Positions 25,706-35,213 of a stretch of 59,540 bases of DNA are shown here, in pieces. Each line of letters opens with the position of its first letter. The first letter of the stretch is position 1. The translations under genes were made by a program, and so were the position numbers. Source of the stretch: Pseudomonadota bacterium (GTDB lineage Bacteria; Pseudomonadota; Gammaproteobacteria; Xanthomonadales; Rhodanobacteraceae); contig JAKPAN010000187.1 in assembly GCA_029779475.1 (NCBI GenBank), forward strand, positions 1 through 59,540. The letters are read 5' to 3'. Under the pieces are notes generated by a model that worked only from the letters and a program-made list of their open reading frames with translations, ran no database searches and was not told the DNA's origin.

Positions 25706-27043
25706 ATGCAGCACCGTCTTCCCAGGAATCGGGTTGCCCCCGCACTTGCCGCTTTGCCGTTCGCGTTGCTGGCGGCGCTCGTGGCCGGTACGGCGCAAGG
25801 CGCCGGTTTCCAGCTGCAGGAAAATGACGTCAAGGGCATGGGCCGCGCCGATGCGGGTTCGGCTTCCGCGCCGGACGATTGCGCCGTCGTCGTCAACAAC
25901 CCCGCGGCGATGAGCGAGTTCAAGACCTCGTGCCTGCAGGGCGATCTCACCGCGATCAACTTCGGCACCGAATTCCACGGCAGCGGCACCGACCTGCTCG
26001 GGCGCCCGCTCACCGGCGACACCGGCGGCGACGGCGGCACCACGCTGCCCGTGCCGGCGATTCACTACATCATGCCGATCAACGAGCAGTTCGCGTTCGG
26101 CGCGGCGCTCAGCGTGCCGTTCGGTTTCCAGACCGAATACCACGACCGCTGGATGGGCCGTTATCAGGCGCAGACGACCAAGCTGCAATCGCCCGCGCTG
26201 ACGTTCTCCGGTTCGTGGCGCGCGACCGACCAATTCTCGGTCGGCTTCAGCCTCATCGCGCAGCGCACGAGCGCGACGCTCGGCCAGGCGATCAACCTCG
26301 GCACGATCCTCGCGCAGCCGACCAACGGCGCGTGGCTGCCGCAGGAAGCCGATGGCCGCGGCAAGCTCAAGGGCAACGATTGGGGTTGGGGCTGGGATCT
26401 CGGCCTGCTCTGGAAGCCGACCGATGCCGACCGCATCGGCTTCAACTACCACTCGCAGATCGACCACACGATTTCCGGCAACGCGACGTTCGAGATTCCG
26501 TCGAACCTGAAGCCGTATTTCGGCGGCGCATTCACCAACATCTCGGGCGACGCCGACTTCAACACGCCGGCCTACGCGCGCCTGAGCTGGTGGCACACCG
26601 CCGACGCGCGCCTGAGCTTTGGCGCCGACATCGGCTACACGCACTGGTCGAGCTTCAAGTCGCTCGTCATCAAGTACGGCAACCCGGCGCAGGCCGCGTT
26701 CAACAGCCCGTCGATCTTCGATTTCCGCAACACGTGGTTCGTTTCGGCCGGCGCCGACTATCGCTTGAACGACCAGTGGACGTTGCGCGGCGGCCTCGCC
26801 TACGACCAGACGCCGACCGTCGACGCGCATCGCGACCCGCGCGTGCCGGACGGCAACCGCAAGTGGCTGTCGATCGGCGTCGGCTACAAGGCCAGCGATT
26901 CGCTGAGCTTCGACTTCGGCTACACGCACCTGTTCGTCGAGGACGGCAAGATCAACGACACCTCGGCGACCTACGACAACCTCGTCGGTCACTTCGAGAG
27001 CTACGGCAACCTGCTCGGCGTGTCCGCGAAGTACAGCTTCTGA
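25706..27043 (+). CDS. OmpP1/FadL/TodX-family outer-membrane transporter
   Basis: At 445 residues it has a signal peptide (about 1-32). The family's mature N-terminus GFQLQENDVKGMGRADAG follows, then VVVNNPAAMSEF and a 14-strand-type barrel ending LLGVSAKYSF with terminal Phe. FadL proteins pass long-chain fatty acids or other hydrophobic molecules across the outer membrane. AAGGAG lies upstream of the ATG. A terminator follows directly, so it is a single-gene transcript. Pairing with a divergent secreted esterase could mean uptake of released lipid products, but that is inference. Confidence 0.92.
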   Translation: MQHRLPRNRVAPALAALPFALLAALVAGTAQGAGFQLQENDVKGMGRADAGSASAPDDCAVVVNNPAAMSEFKTSCLQGDLTAINFGTEFHGSGTDLLGRPLTGDTGGDGGTTLPVPAIHYIMPINEQFAFGAALSVPFGFQTEYHDRWMGRYQAQTTKLQSPALTFSGSWRATDQFSVGFSLIAQRTSATLGQAINLGTILAQPTNGAWLPQEADGRGKLKGNDWGWGWDLGLLWKPTDADRIGFNYHSQIDHTISGNATFEIPSNLKPYFGGAFTNISGDADFNTPAYARLSWWHTADARLSFGADIGYTHWSSFKSLVIKYGNPAQAAFNSPSIFDFRNTWFVSAGADYRLNDQWTLRGGLAYDQTPTVDAHRDPRVPDGNRKWLSIGVGYKASDSLSFDFGYTHLFVEDGKINDTSATYDNLVGHFESYGNLLGVSAKYSF

Positions 27044-27052
27044 GTTTGAAGG

Positions 27053-27082
27053 CACGGGCGCGCAATGCGCCCGTGTCGTGTT
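27053..27082 (+). terminator. Terminator after FadL-like gene
   Basis: A 9-bp perfect stem CACGGGCGC / GCGCCCGTG with a five-base loop (27053-27075) is followed by TCGTGTTTT. It starts ten bases after the stop codon. Confidence 0.8.
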
Positions 27083-27175
27083 TTGGGGAGGGAGGTGGCG
27101 GGCGCCTTCGGGCGCCCGCCGCATTTTGCGCGGCAGCTTCGGCGTCGAGCCGTGGCGAAGTCGATCGACGCGCGG

Positions 27176-28297
27176 TCAGCGCTCGAAGCCGTCCGCGAAC
27201 AGGAAATCCCAGGTCTGGTTTTCGTAGGCGCCCGGATCGGCCGCGCCGAAGCGCGAGCGCAGCGATCCGTCGAGGTCGATCACGTCGAACGCGTACGCCG
27301 GAACCGCCGCCAGTCCGAGGTTGATGAACGGCGAATCGTCGCGCAGGTGGAAATCGCCGTTGGCGGCATCAACGAAGCGCGGATCGCCGGCGAGCACGCG
27401 CTGCGCGTCGAGCGGCAGCGAACCGCCGACATGCGCGACGAGGCTGGAATCGGCGCTCGCGCTGCCGTCGCCGAGCTGGATGCTGCCTTCGATGTCGAGA
27501 TCGGTGCCTGCGTTGTCGAAGAACAGGCTGTCGAGGACGTCCAGATGCGCGCCGGAGACGAGCCCGACGCGCACGCCACAACCGCGTCCGCTGAGTTCGG
27601 CGCAACGGCCGCGCGCGAACGTGCTGTGGGCGATGACGACGTTCTGCGCGACGCCGGGAATCGTGTTCGTCGAGATCGAGGCCTGCGCCGACGAGCTCGT
27701 CGACGCGCGATTCGCATCGAACAAGCTGCCCGCGATGCGCACCGAGCCGTTCTTCGCATACAGGTTCGCGCCGCCCGCGAAATAGCCGTCGTTGCCGGCG
27801 ACGATGAGGTTGTCGAGGTGCAGTTCCGTCCACGCGTCGGAGAACGAATTCATGTCCAGCCCGCCGCCGCGCTGGAATGTCGCCGGATCGCCGAAGCCGT
27901 TGCGCAGGCTGAGATTGGCGACCGACAGGCTTGCTGCCTGCGTCGCCCCCGCGGGCGGCATGTGATAGATGCGCAGCGCCTGCCGCACGCCGCCGCCGTC
28001 GATGACCGTGCGCGAGGCGTCCACGCGCATCTGCGCGCAATCGCCGCTGCCATCCGAATACCAGCCGCCGCTGATGGACAGGCTCGCGGCGTTGCGCGAG
28101 ATGTACGCGAACGCGCCGTCGTCGACGTAGACGCCTTCGCGCACGCGGATGTCGTCGTCCTCGGGCGAGGTGGCCGCATCGGCGAGCGCTTGCCGCAACT
28201 CGGTCGAGTCGTGCACGCACCACGTCGCGGTTGCGCGCGCGAAACCCGGCGTCAAGGCGGCCGCGAACAGGAGGCTGAAGGAAAGGATGCGCGCCAT
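27176..28297 (-). CDS. Secreted right-handed beta-helix-like protein with C-terminal LFADGFER
   Basis: This 373-residue protein has a clear signal peptide (MARILSFSLLFAAALTPGFA). The mature part has the repeating N/D-G-rich turns of parallel beta-helices (for example SLSISGGWYSDGSGDC, LHLDNLIVAGNDGYFAGG, SLFFDNAGTDLDIEGSI) and DPRFVDAANGDFHLRDDSP near the end. That phrase is common in polymorphic-outer-membrane-like or choice-of-anchor secreted proteins. No catalytic motif is seen. It ends WDFLFADGFER, a possible sorting motif. I used the ATG at 28297, where the signal peptide begins; the longer frame adds 34 unlikely residues. Confidence 0.75.
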   Translation of the reverse strand: MARILSFSLLFAAALTPGFARATATWCVHDSTELRQALADAATSPEDDDIRVREGVYVDDGAFAYISRNAASLSISGGWYSDGSGDCAQMRVDASRTVIDGGGVRQALRIYHMPPAGATQAASLSVANLSLRNGFGDPATFQRGGGLDMNSFSDAWTELHLDNLIVAGNDGYFAGGANLYAKNGSVRIAGSLFDANRASTSSSAQASISTNTIPGVAQNVVIAHSTFARGRCAELSGRGCGVRVGLVSGAHLDVLDSLFFDNAGTDLDIEGSIQLGDGSASADSSLVAHVGGSLPLDAQRVLAGDPRFVDAANGDFHLRDDSPFINLGLAAVPAYAFDVIDLDGSLRSRFGAADPGAYENQTWDFLFADGFER

Positions 28298-28512
28298 TGC
28301 GTGTCTCCGCGGGAATCGGTGTCCTGCAGAAAACGGAATGCGGCGGGAAAACCTCTCACGAGGCGTGGCCGAGCTTCCCGGCTGCACGAAGGCGGTCAAC
28401 GGAAGGAGACGCCACGCAATCGCTTGCTGCCATCAACGAGAAGGCGCTCGATGCAGTACGGGCGAAGCCGGGAGGAATTGAAGGCAACGGGTCGGAGTGT
28501 TGCTGCGTCCGC

Positions 28513-28920
28513 TCACTTCTTCCGACGTGCCCTCGATATGAAACCCGCCAGCCAGACCATGGTGAAGCCGGCGGGTAATGCCAATGGCAGGAAACAGACG
28601 ACTGCCGCGACCGCATCGTGATCCGCCAAGGGAATCAGCTTCTCGGGAATATGTCCTTTGAGAAGGGTTACGTAGAAAAGCAACGCACCCAAAGCGAGCG
28701 ACAGCGGGACGCCGATGCGCTGCCAGCGCGGCGCTTTGCGGTCTCGAACGGCACCGATGGCAGCGACGAGCAGCGGCAACGGCAGCGTGAGATAGAGCCC
28801 GACGGCGAGGCCGGTCCACCACGGCAAACGGATGTTTCCGTGCGCGTGCGCGAGCGATCCAGCCGAGGCCAGCAACAGCGTCGCTGCCCATCGCGCCGCC
28901 GCTGGGCGCGACGGCTTCAT
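28513..28920 (-). CDS. Small integral membrane protein downstream of putA
   Basis: I do not recognise a family. The 135 residues include an N-terminal signal-like hydrophobic segment (AATLLLASAGSLAHAHG) and three more spans (LAVGLYLTLPLPLLVAAIGA, VPLSLALGALLFYVTLL, AVAAVVCFLPLALPAGFTMV). It ends in the basic tail ISRARRKK. Its ATG overlaps the putA TGA (ATGA), so it is translated from the putA mRNA. It is too small for a known proline permease, so a role linked to proline oxidation is only contextual. Confidence 0.7.
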   Translation of the reverse strand: MKPSRPAAARWAATLLLASAGSLAHAHGNIRLPWWTGLAVGLYLTLPLPLLVAAIGAVRDRKAPRWQRIGVPLSLALGALLFYVTLLKGHIPEKLIPLADHDAVAAVVCFLPLALPAGFTMVWLAGFISRARRKK

Positions 28921-31900
28921 TCTCCCAAGGTCAGCAACGACGCATTGCCGCCCGCCGCGGTCGTGTTGACCGTGAGCGTGCGCTCGGTGGCGAAGCGCAG
29001 CAGGTAATGCGGGCCGCCGGCTTTCGGGCCGGTGCCGGACAGACCTTCGCCGCCGAACGGCTGCACGCCGACGACCGCGCCGATCTGGTTGCGGTTGACG
29101 TAGCAGTTGCCGACCTTCGCGCGGCGCGAGATGTGCGCGATGGTGTCGTCGATGCGGCTGTGGATGCCGAGCGTGAGGCCGAAGCCGGTGGCGTTGATCG
29201 CGTCGATCACGCCGTCGAGGTCGTCGGCCTTCCAGCGCACGACGTGCAGCACGGGACCGAACACTTCGCCGGTGAGCAGCGACAGCGACGGGATTTCGTA
29301 GGCGCGCGGCGCGAAGAACGTGCCGTTCTCGCTGCCGGGCGAGAGTTTGGCTTCGTTGATCTTCTTCGCTTCGCGATCCATGCGCGCGGCGTGGTCGACG
29401 AGGAACTTGCGCGAGGGTTCGTCGATGACCGGGCCGACGTCGGTGGAGAGTTTCGCGGGATCGCCGACGACGAGTTCGTCCATCGCGCCGGCGAGCATCT
29501 TCACGACCTTGTCGGCGATGTCTTCCTGCACGAACAGCACGCGCGCGGCCGAGCAGCGCTGGCCGGCGGAATCGAACGCGGAGGCGAGCACGTCCTTGAC
29601 GAGTTGTTCGGGCAGCGCGGAGGAATCGGCGATCAGCGCGTTCTGGCCGCCGGTCTCGGCGATGAGCGCGGCGATCGGCGCGTTGCGCGCGGCGAGCGTG
29701 CGGTTGATCGTCCACGCCGTTTCGGTCGAGCCGGTGAAGCAGACGCCGGCGACTTCGGGTTTCGTCAGCAGCGTGTTGCCGATCATCGAACCCTTCGCCG
29801 GCACGTATTGCAGCACGGCTTCCGGCACGCCGGCTTCGTGCAGCAACTTGACCGCGGCATAGCCGATCAACGTGGTCTGGTCGGCCGGCTTGGCGATGAC
29901 GGGGTTGCCCGCGGCGAGGCCGGCGGCGACCTGGCCCATGAAGATCGCGAGCGGGAAATTCCACGGGCTGATGCAGACGAACACGCCGCGGCCACGCAGG
30001 AACAGCTGGTTCGTTTCGCCGGTCGGGCCGGGCAGGTTTTCCGGCGCGCCGAACAGCTTGCGCGACATCGCCGCGTAGTAGCGGCACATGTCGACGGCTT
30101 CGCGCACTTCGGAAATCGCGGCGGGAATCGTCTTGCCGGCTTCGCGCACGCACAGCGCCATGAACTCGCCGCGGCGCTGCTCGAGCAGGTCGGCGGCGTG
30201 TTCGAGGATCGCGGCGCGGCTCGCGGCCGGCATCGCGTCCCAGCTTTCCTGCGCGGCCACCGCGTTCGCGAGCGCCTTCTCGATCGTCGCCGCGTCGGCG
30301 TGGCGCGATTGGCCGACGACGTCGCGGCGGTCCGCCGGATTGGTCACATCGCGCGGCGGTTCGCCGGTCTGCGCGCCAGGCACGAGCGGTGCTGCGATCC
30401 ACGGTCCGCGTTTGGCATTGACGCTTTCCGCGAGAGCCTTGAGTTCGTTGTCGTTGGCGAGATTGGCGCCCATGGAATTCTTCCGTTGCGAACCGTAGAG
30501 ACCGACCGGCAGCGCGATGCGCGGGTGCGGTTTGGAGGCGAAAGCGCGAACCGTGTCGCAGGGATCGGCGACGAGGTCTTCGATCGACACCTGCTCGTCG
30601 ACGATGCGGTTGACGAACGAGGTGTTGGCGCCGTTTTCGAGCAGGCGGCGCACGAGATACGGCAGCAGGTCTTCGTGCGAACCGACGGGCGCATAGACGC
30701 GGCACGGTACATCGAGATTCTTCTCGCCGATGACTTCGGCGTAAAGGTCGGTGCCCATGCCGTGCAGGCGCTGGAACTCGAACGGACGGCCGTGCGCGAG
30801 GTGGTGGATCGCCGCGATCGTGTGCGCGTTGTGCGTGGCGAACTGCGGGTAGATGAGGTCGCTGCCCGCGGCGAAGAGGCGCTTCGCGCAGGCGAGATAG
30901 GACACGTCAGTGTTCGGCTTGCGCGTGTAGACCGGATAGCCGGACAGGCCCTGTTCCTGCGCGCGCTTGATTTCCGAATCCCAGTACGCGCCCTTGACCA
31001 GGCGCACGCACCAGCGGCGGCCGGCCTTGCGCGCGGTCTCGGCGAGCCAGTCGACGACGAACGGACAGCGCTTCTGGTACGCCTGCACGGCGAGGCCGAA
31101 ACCGTTCCAGCCGGCGAGCGAGGGATCGGCGAAGACCTTGCCGATGATGTCGAGCGAGAGTTCGAGGCGATCGGCCTCTTCGGCGTCGACGGTCATGCCG
31201 ATGCCGTTCTTCATCGCCAGCTGGGCGAGTTCGAGGACCTTCGGCGTGAGTTCGGCGTGGACGCGTTCGCGCTTGGCGACTTCGTAGCGCGGATGCAGCG
31301 CGGACAGCTTGACCGAGATCGACGGCGCTTCGATCACGCTTTTGAACGGGCCGCGCGCGCCGAGTGCGCCGATCGCGTCCTTGTAGGCCTTGTGGTAACG
31401 CTCGGCATCGGGCTGCGTGAGTGCCGCTTCGCCGAGCATGTCGTAGGAATAGCGGTAGTCGCGATAACCCTTCTCGGCGGAACGGTCGAGCGCTTCGCCG
31501 ATGCTGCGGCCCATGACGAACTGGTGGCCCATGATGCGCATCGCCTGGCGCACGGCGAGGCGGATCACCGGCTCGCCGGCGCGGCCGACGAGGCGCTTGA
31601 GCGCGCCGGTGAAGTCGCGGCGCGTGTCTTCGGCGAGATTGACGAGGCGGCCGGTGAGCATGAGGCCCCAGGTCGAGGCGTTGACGAGCACCGAATCGCT
31701 GCCGCCGAGGTGCTTTTTCCAATCCGCTTCGCCGAGCTTGTCGCGAATTAGCTTGTCGGCGGTGGTCTTGTCGGGAATGCGCAGCAGCGCTTCGGCGACG
31801 CACATGAGCAGCACGCCTTCCTCGCTGGAAAGATCGTACTGGCGCATGAAGGATTCGACGGCGGTCTGCTCGCTCGCTTGCGCGCGCACGCGGGCGACGA

Positions 31901-32066
31901 GGTCGGCGGCGCGCGCGAGTACGAGCGAACGTTCGGCGGGCGGCAGCGTGGCCTGCGCGAGCAGGTCGTCTACGGCTTCGGTTTCGTCGCGCGACCAGGC
32001 GGCGGTGATGCGCGCCCAGACGGGGTCGGCCGGTGGCGGCAATTCGGGAAGGAGATTCTCGCTCAA
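28917..32066 (-). CDS. putA: Bifunctional proline dehydrogenase / delta-1-pyrroline-5-carboxylate dehydrogenase
   Basis: PutA oxidises proline to glutamate, with FAD in the N-terminal barrel and NAD+ in the C-terminal aldehyde dehydrogenase. The barrel is supported by GVLLMCVAEALLRIPD, SVKLSALHPRYE and VRLVKGAYWDSEIKRAQEQG. The dehydrogenase has AETGGQNALI (Glu near 802) and GQRCSAARVLF (Cys near 836). It lacks the ribbon-helix-helix DNA-binding N-terminus of E. coli PutA and the extra C-terminal domain, so it is a short type-A enzyme. The TTG at 32066 gives LSENLLPELPPPADPVW, matching short PutA starts; an ATG at 32183 would add 39 residues. It is followed by an overlapping membrane-protein gene. 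Confidence 0.93.
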   Translation of the reverse strand: MSENLLPELPPPADPVWARITAAWSRDETEAVDDLLAQATLPPAERSLVLARAADLVARVRAQASEQTAVESFMRQYDLSSEEGVLLMCVAEALLRIPDKTTADKLIRDKLGEADWKKHLGGSDSVLVNASTWGLMLTGRLVNLAEDTRRDFTGALKRLVGRAGEPVIRLAVRQAMRIMGHQFVMGRSIGEALDRSAEKGYRDYRYSYDMLGEAALTQPDAERYHKAYKDAIGALGARGPFKSVIEAPSISVKLSALHPRYEVAKRERVHAELTPKVLELAQLAMKNGIGMTVDAEEADRLELSLDIIGKVFADPSLAGWNGFGLAVQAYQKRCPFVVDWLAETARKAGRRWCVRLVKGAYWDSEIKRAQEQGLSGYPVYTRKPNTDVSYLACAKRLFAAGSDLIYPQFATHNAHTIAAIHHLAHGRPFEFQRLHGMGTDLYAEVIGEKNLDVPCRVYAPVGSHEDLLPYLVRRLLENGANTSFVNRIVDEQVSIEDLVADPCDTVRAFASKPHPRIALPVGLYGSQRKNSMGANLANDNELKALAESVNAKRGPWIAAPLVPGAQTGEPPRDVTNPADRRDVVGQSRHADAATIEKALANAVAAQESWDAMPAASRAAILEHAADLLEQRRGEFMALCVREAGKTIPAAISEVREAVDMCRYYAAMSRKLFGAPENLPGPTGETNQLFLRGRGVFVCISPWNFPLAIFMGQVAAGLAAGNPVIAKPADQTTLIGYAAVKLLHEAGVPEAVLQYVPAKGSMIGNTLLTKPEVAGVCFTGSTETAWTINRTLAARNAPIAALIAETGGQNALIADSSALPEQLVKDVLASAFDSAGQRCSAARVLFVQEDIADKVVKMLAGAMDELVVGDPAKLSTDVGPVIDEPSRKFLVDHAARMDREAKKINEAKLSPGSENGTFFAPRAYEIPSLSLLTGEVFGPVLHVVRWKADDLDGVIDAINATGFGLTLGIHSRIDDTIAHISRRAKVGNCYVNRNQIGAVVGVQPFGGEGLSGTGPKAGGPHYLLRFATERTLTVNTTAAGGNASLLTLGE

Positions 32067-32587
32067 GCAGGTTCTCGGCGGCGCGCCATGCGGCAAGCCG
32101 CGTAGTGTAGTGAGCGCCCCGATCAGGGCCAAGATCGGACGCCCCTCGCGCGAGGGCGATGCGGGAGCCTGAGCGGCCCGCATGCTGCGTCGGCGCCGAT
32201 GTTGCAGGCGGCCGCAATGTCCGCTGGGCGCCGCGCCGGATTCAGTCGCCGACAGTCAACGCGCCAACTGGGCTGTTGCGCGATCTGCGAGTGCCGGACC
32301 TCCACGCACGGCTTTTATGGGCGACGCGATCTTCGCGGACGGGCTCGACTGAACCGCCTCGACCGCGCCGATGCGGCGGACATGACGCGCGGCGTCGCTT
32401 TTCGCAGTACCGCCCAGGCCCGCGAGGGCTCGGCGCGGTTGCCGCTGCCGCGCGCGCTCCACTATCATTCGGCGGATACGCCTTGTTCCGCATGGCGCCA
32501 GCCGGTTCATGGCGGGGGGCGGCAACGGCGTCGGGGCGCAAGCAAGCACCGCAGGTGCGCGCAAGCAGACAAATGAAGGTGATGCCG
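32067..32587. other. Divergent putA / cox promoter region, no gene recognised
   Basis: This stretch of about 520 bases separates the leftward putA from the rightward cytochrome oxidase operon. Frames through it lack family matches and are extensions of the two genes. A weak -10-like TATCAT lies near 32465. I see no tRNA, riboswitch or clear operator. Confidence 0.5.
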
Positions 32588-33487
32588 ATGATTTCATCCG
32601 GGGTGATGCGCGTTCGCCGTGCCGTGGCGGCGCTGGCGATGCTGGCGAGCGGGGTGGCGATGGCCAATCCGACGCCGTGGCAACTCAACATGGCGCCCGG
32701 CGTCACGTCCATTTCGCAGCGCATCCACGGCGTGCACATGCTCGCCTTCTGGGTCTGCGTCGCCATCGGCATCGTCGTCTTCGGCGCGATGATTTACGCG
32801 ATGTTCGCGTTCCGCAAATCGCGCGGCGCCGTTGCGGCGAAGTGGAGCCACAACACCACGATGGAAGTGATCTGGACGGTCGTCCCGATCGTCATCCTCA
32901 TCGTCATGGCCTGGCCGGCGACCAAGCTGCTCGTCGACATGGCCAACGTCGAAAACTCGGAAATGACCATCAAGGTCACCGGCTACCAGTGGAAGTGGCG
33001 CTACGAGTACGTCGACTACTTCGGCAAGTCCACGCCGGTCAATTTCATTTCCACGCTCGACGCCGACTCCAACCGCGTGCGCCAGACCGGCTCGGGTCTC
33101 GATCCGAATTCGGTGACGGTCGACGGCCAGAACGTCTACCTGCTCAACGTCGACAAGCCGCTCGTTCTGCCGGTTGGCGTCAAGGTGCGCTTCGTCATCA
33201 CCGCCGATGACGTGATCCATTCGTGGTGGGTGCCCGACCTCGGCTGGAAGCAGGACGCCATCCCCGGAATCATCAACGACAACTGGACGAGCATCGACGC
33301 GCCCGGCATCTACCGCGGCCAGTGCGCGGAGCTGTGCGGCAAGGATCACGGCTTCATGCCGATCGTGGTCAAGGCCGTGCCGAAGGCCGAGTTCGAACAA
33401 TGGTTGGCCGCGCAAGAGGCCGCCGTTTCCGCCAGCAAGACCGCGCAGGCCGCTCCGGCCGCCGCGGCGCCTGCTACGCAGGGCTAA
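32588..33487 (+). CDS. ctaC: Cytochrome c oxidase subunit II
   Basis: The CuA subunit of an aa3-type oxidase, 299 residues from the ATG at 32588, which has AAGGTG six bases upstream. ATGs at 32573 and 32582 are in the same frame. It has a signal peptide ending near ASGVAMA, two membrane spans (MLAFWVCVAIGIVVFGAMIY; TVVPIVILIVMAWPATKLL) and a periplasmic cupredoxin domain. The CuA ligands are in HSWWVPDLGW and CAELCGKDHGFM. The C-terminus is Ala/Pro-rich. No fused cytochrome c domain is present. It is the first gene of the cta operon. Confidence 0.96.
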   Translation: MISSGVMRVRRAVAALAMLASGVAMANPTPWQLNMAPGVTSISQRIHGVHMLAFWVCVAIGIVVFGAMIYAMFAFRKSRGAVAAKWSHNTTMEVIWTVVPIVILIVMAWPATKLLVDMANVENSEMTIKVTGYQWKWRYEYVDYFGKSTPVNFISTLDADSNRVRQTGSGLDPNSVTVDGQNVYLLNVDKPLVLPVGVKVRFVITADDVIHSWWVPDLGWKQDAIPGIINDNWTSIDAPGIYRGQCAELCGKDHGFMPIVVKAVPKAEFEQWLAAQEAAVSASKTAQAAPAAAAPATQG

Positions 33488-33499
33488 CCGGGTATTCAT

Positions 33500-33551
33500 G
33501 CGTTCATCCATGAACGCGGAAGCAAAGAAAAAAGCGGCCGTCCATGGCCGC
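33500..33551 (+). terminator. Twin hairpins between ctaC and ctaD
   Basis: GCGTTCA-TCCA-TGAACGC at 33500-33517 is followed by GCGGCC-GTCCAT-GGCCGC at 33534-33551, preceded by six A and followed by ACTTTTC. The second resembles a weak bidirectional terminator, yet ctaD begins 25 bases later. It may attenuate or protect mRNA rather than end transcription. The GCGGCC-N6-GGCCGC form recurs twice before 38005. Confidence 0.55.
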
Positions 33552-33575
33552 ACTTTTCAATAGAGGTTACAGGCC

Positions 33576-35213
33576 ATGGCCGCAGTCAATCCCGCCATCC
33601 ACGATACGCATCACGATGCGCATGACGACCACGATCACAAGCCGGAGGGCTTCCTCGATCGCTGGTTGTTCACGACCAACCACAAGGACATCGGCACGCT
33701 GTATCTCGTCTTCTCGCTGGTGATGTTCTTCACCGGCGGCACGATGGCGATGCTGATCCGCGCCGAGCTGTTCCAGCCGGGTCTCCAGCTGCTGCAGCCG
33801 GAGACGTTCAACGAAATGACCACGATGCACGCGCTGATCATGATCTTCGGCGCGGTCATGCCGGCATTCGTGGGCCTGGGCAACTGGATGATCCCGCTGC
33901 AGATCGGCGCGCCGGACATGGCGCTGCCGCGCATGAACAACTGGTCGTTCTGGATCCTGCCGTTCGCGTTCTTCCTGCTCATCTCGGAAATCTGGATGCC
34001 CGGCGGCGGCCCGCAGGGCGGCTGGACGATGTATCCGCCGCTGTCGCTCGAAGGCGGTTTCAACGTCGCCTTCATGATCTTCGCGGTGCACCTCATGGGC
34101 ATCAGCTCGATCATGGGCGCGATCAACATCATCGCGACCATCCTCAACATGCGCGCGCCGGGCATGGATCTGCTCAAGATGCCGGTATTCGTGTGGAGCT
34201 GGCTGATCACCGCCTTCCTGCTGATTGCGGTCATGCCCGTGCTCGCGGGCGCGGTGACGATGCTGCTCACCGACAAGTTCTTCGGCACCAGCTTCTTCAA
34301 CGCGGCCGGTGGCGGCGACCCGGTGATGTACCAGCACATCTTCTGGTTCTTCGGGCACCCCGAGGTCTACATCATGATCCTGCCCGCGTTCGGGATCATC
34401 TCTGAAATCATCCCGACGTTCTCGCGCAAGCCGATCTTCGGTTACCAGGCGATGGTCTACGCGATCGCCTCGATCGCGTTCCTGTCGTTCATCGTCTGGG
34501 CGCACCACATGTTCTCGGTCGGCATGCCGCTCGGCGGCGAACTGTTCTTCATGTTCGCGACGATGCTCATCGCGATCCCGACCGGCGTGAAGGTGTTCAA
34601 CTGGGTGTCGACGATGTGGCAGGGCTCGCTCACGTTCGAGACGCCGATGCTGTTCGCGATCGCGTTCGTCATTCTGTTCACGATCGGCGGCTTCTCGGGC
34701 GTCATGTGCGCGATCGTGCCGGCCGACTTCCAGTATCAGGACACCTACTTCGTCGTCGCGCACTTCCACTACGTGCTCGTCACCGGCGCGGTGTTCGCGA
34801 TCATGGCCTCGGTCTACTACTGGCTGCCGAAGTGGTCGGGCCACATGTATTCGGAGAAGTGGGGCAAGATCCATTTCTGGTCGAGCGTGATCTCGGTCAA
34901 CGTGCTGTTCTTCCCGCAGCACTTCCTCGGCCTCGCCGGCATGCCGCGCCGCATTCCCGACTACAACGTCGCCTTCGCCGACTTCAACATGATTTCGTCG
35001 ATCGGCGGTTTCTGGTTCGGCCTGAGCCAGTTCATCTTCGTCGGCGTCATCATCCACTGCGTCTACTACTCGAAGCAGAAAGCGACGGCGCAGGTGTGGG
35101 AAGGCGCGCATGGTCTGGAGTGGACGGTGCCGTCGCCGGCGCCGCACCACACGTTCTCGACGCCGCCAGTGATCCGCGACGACATGCTCGCCCACGGAAA
35201 TGTCGAGCACTGA
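33576..35213 (+). CDS. ctaD: Cytochrome c oxidase subunit I
   Basis: The 545-residue catalytic subunit of haem-copper oxidase. It has twelve spans and the binuclear-centre signature WFFGHPEVYIMILPAFGIIS including the His-x3-Tyr crosslink. HH occurs in IVWAHHMFSVGMP (CuB) and VAHFHYVLVTGAVF carries the haem ligands. A His/Asp-rich N-terminus (HDTHHDAHDDHDHK) precedes the first span and may bind metal. The proton-channel region GLGNWMIPLQIGAPDMALPR is conserved. Its 3' end overlaps the next small gene by 14 bases. Confidence 0.98.
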   Translation: MAAVNPAIHDTHHDAHDDHDHKPEGFLDRWLFTTNHKDIGTLYLVFSLVMFFTGGTMAMLIRAELFQPGLQLLQPETFNEMTTMHALIMIFGAVMPAFVGLGNWMIPLQIGAPDMALPRMNNWSFWILPFAFFLLISEIWMPGGGPQGGWTMYPPLSLEGGFNVAFMIFAVHLMGISSIMGAINIIATILNMRAPGMDLLKMPVFVWSWLITAFLLIAVMPVLAGAVTMLLTDKFFGTSFFNAAGGGDPVMYQHIFWFFGHPEVYIMILPAFGIISEIIPTFSRKPIFGYQAMVYAIASIAFLSFIVWAHHMFSVGMPLGGELFFMFATMLIAIPTGVKVFNWVSTMWQGSLTFETPMLFAIAFVILFTIGGFSGVMCAIVPADFQYQDTYFVVAHFHYVLVTGAVFAIMASVYYWLPKWSGHMYSEKWGKIHFWSSVISVNVLFFPQHFLGLAGMPRRIPDYNVAFADFNMISSIGGFWFGLSQFIFVGVIIHCVYYSKQKATAQVWEGAHGLEWTVPSPAPHHTFSTPPVIRDDMLAHGNVEH

